From positions 47,171 through 111,170 of the forward strand of contig JAKSRR010000006.1 in NCBI GenBank assembly GCA_024403455.1: DNA of 64,000 bases, in the 5' to 3' direction. Shown in pieces: positions 62,848-64,000 of this stretch (positions are counted from its first letter, which is position 1; the number at the start of each line of letters is the position of its first letter). This stretch comes from Lachnospiraceae bacterium. Lineage in GTDB: Bacteria; Bacillota; Clostridia; Lachnospirales; Lachnospiraceae. The notes under the pieces were generated by a model. That model made no database searches, had not been told where the DNA came from, and worked only from the letters and a program-made list of their open reading frames with translations. Position numbers and translations under genes: made by a program.

Positions 62848-64000
62848 ATGATTTATGTAGGCATTGATATTGCCAAACTCAACCATTTCGCCGCTGCGAT
62901 CTCTTCGGAGGGCGAGATACTCATCGAGCCGTTCAAATTTACTAATGACTATGATGGCTTCTATCTGCTGCTTTCTAATCTGGCACCACTTGACCAGAAC
63001 AGCATCATCATAGGTCTTGAATCAACGGCACACTACGGTGACAACCTTGTTCGTTTACTTATTAGCAAGGGCTTTAAAGTGTGTGTTCTAAACCCTATCA
63101 AGACTTCGGCTATGCGTAAAAATAACGTACGCAAAACGAAGACTGATAAAGTCGACACGTATGTTATTGCTAAAACCCTTATGATGCAGGATTCCTTAAG
63201 GTTTATTACCATAAAGGACCTTGACTACATTGAGCTTAAAGAGCTCGGTAGATTCCGCCAGAAGCTTGTGAAGCAGCGTACTCGATTAAAAATACAGCTG
63301 ACTTCTTATGTTGATCAGGTATTTCCTGAACTGCAGTATTTCTTTAAATCTGGTCTGCATCAGAATTCTGTTTATGCCGTCCTTAAGGAGGCACCGTCGC
63401 CTAATGCCATTGCCTCTATGCATATGACTCATCTTGCTCATATCCTCGAAAACGCTTCCCACGGCCATTTCGATAAGGATAAAGCTAGAGAATTAAGAGT
63501 TCTCGCACAGAAGTCTGTCGGTACTAGCGACACTTCTTTATCACTACAAATAACTCAGACTATTGAACAGATTGAGTTATTAGATAGTCAGTTGTTTAAC
63601 ACAGAGCTTGAAATAGCAAATATAGTCACCTATCTGCACTCTGTGATTATGACCATTCCCGGCATTGGCTGCGTGAATGGTGGAATGATTCTTGGTGAAA
63701 TAGGCGATATTCATCGCTTCTCTACGCCAGGTAAACTGCTTGCATTTGCAGGACTAGATCCATCTGTTTATCAGTCTGGTAATTTCCAGGCCAAAAGGAC
63801 TCGTATGTCCAAAAGAGGATCTCGTGTACTTCGTTACGCCCTTATGAATGCAGCACACAATGTTGTTAAAAATAATGCGACTTTCAAAGCTTATTATGAT
63901 GCCAAGAGAGCCGAAGGCCGGACTCACTACAACGCCCTAGGGCACTGTGCCGGCAAGCTTGTCAGAGTCATCTGGAAGATGCTCACTGACGAAGTTGAAT
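62848..64000 (+). CDS. IS110-family transposase (3' end outside window)
   Basis: At least 384 residues, read to the window edge without a stop. The N-terminal DEDD catalytic domain is recognisable: Asp7 (VGIDIAK), Glu58 (GLESTAHYG), Asp100 and Asp103 (KTDKVDTYV). The C-terminal transposase_20 region has [34 protein letters not shown] and [18 protein letters not shown]; the Ser of YQSG is a candidate for the family's catalytic serine. GGGAGG precedes the ATG. IS110 enzymes recombine a circular intermediate into a target guided by a bridge RNA. It appears intact in the visible part. Confidence 0.93.
   Translation, partial: MIYVGIDIAKLNHFAAAISSEGEILIEPFKFTNDYDGFYLLLSNLAPLDQNSIIIGLESTAHYGDNLVRLLISKGFKVCVLNPIKTSAMRKNNVRKTKTDKVDTYVIAKTLMMQDSLRFITIKDLDYIELKELGRFRQKLVKQRTRLKIQLTSYVDQVFPELQYFFKSGLHQNSVYAVLKEAPSPNAIASMHMTHLAHILENASHGHFDKDKARELRVLAQKSVGTSDTSLSLQITQTIEQIELLDSQLFNTELEIANIVTYLHSVIMTIPGIGCVNGGMILGEIGDIHRFSTPGKLLAFAGLDPSVYQSGNFQAKRTRMSKRGSRVLRYALMNAAHNVVKNNATFKAYYDAKRAEGRTHYNALGHCAGKLVRVIWKMLTDEVE

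Larger units (their letters stand above)
62620..64000 (+). mobile_element. IS110-family element, left part (cut by window end)
   Basis: The transposase gene beginning at 62848 defines the element. The left end is not located exactly: IS110 elements usually have no terminal inverted repeats, and about 200 bases of noncoding end precede the gene. The right end lies outside the window. The start given is approximate. Confidence 0.75.

Noticed and set aside
1-64000. CRISPR arrays, tRNA or rRNA genes
   Set aside because: No regular spaced repeats, and no tRNA or rRNA signatures recognised by eye on either strand.

Overview
The window looks like chromosome from a low-GC Gram-positive anaerobe of the Clostridia, most likely a Lachnospiraceae relative. 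The basis is codon and base use, strong AGGAGG-type ribosome binding sites, sigma-A promoters (TTGACA/TATAAT, often with an extended TGn -10), a class III fructose bisphosphatase, a DUF1836 protein, YfhO-type membrane proteins and a lysine riboswitch. No rRNA, tRNA or CRISPR array was seen. The genus is an inference.

Region 1 (1-12,030) is mostly housekeeping: mgtE (5' end outside the window), thyA and folA, a membrane diguanylate cyclase, ilvE, typA/bipA, hemW, a large membrane protein, and dapA-dapB behind a clear lysine riboswitch with its own terminator.

Region 2 (12,084-31,735) is a surface-polysaccharide locus. rfbF, rfbH and rfbG should make a CDP-4-keto-6-deoxy or 3,6-dideoxy sugar. 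Between rfbH and rfbG lies an unusual block: a DRE-TIM aldolase-like fusion protein, a dehydroquinate-synthase-like cyclase, an FGGY sugar kinase, an acetolactate-synthase-like TPP enzyme, an SDR and an extended SDR. These are followed by a GT2 glycosyltransferase and a flippase. The block looks built to make a branched or carbocycle-bearing CDP sugar and is the best candidate for an undescribed pathway. Downstream are three very large GT-C-like membrane proteins and a decayed GT2 pseudogene.

Region 3 (31,754-40,600) holds fbp (class III), an MBOAT/AlgI plus AlgJ-like O-acylation pair, a eukaryotic-type HisA, a cold shock protein, a small membrane protein with an acyltransferase-3 gene, a DUF1836 regulator and rpsT.

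Region 4 (40,770-61,622) has four YfhO-family membrane proteins in two pairs. They bracket lepA and a type IV pilus/competence set: pilT, comM, dprA, pilB, pilC and one prepilin with its own strong promoter.

Region 5 (61,623-64,000) has an orphan protein resembling the FliD C-terminal part and the left part of an IS110-family element, cut by the window end, whose upstream noncoding end may carry a bridge RNA.
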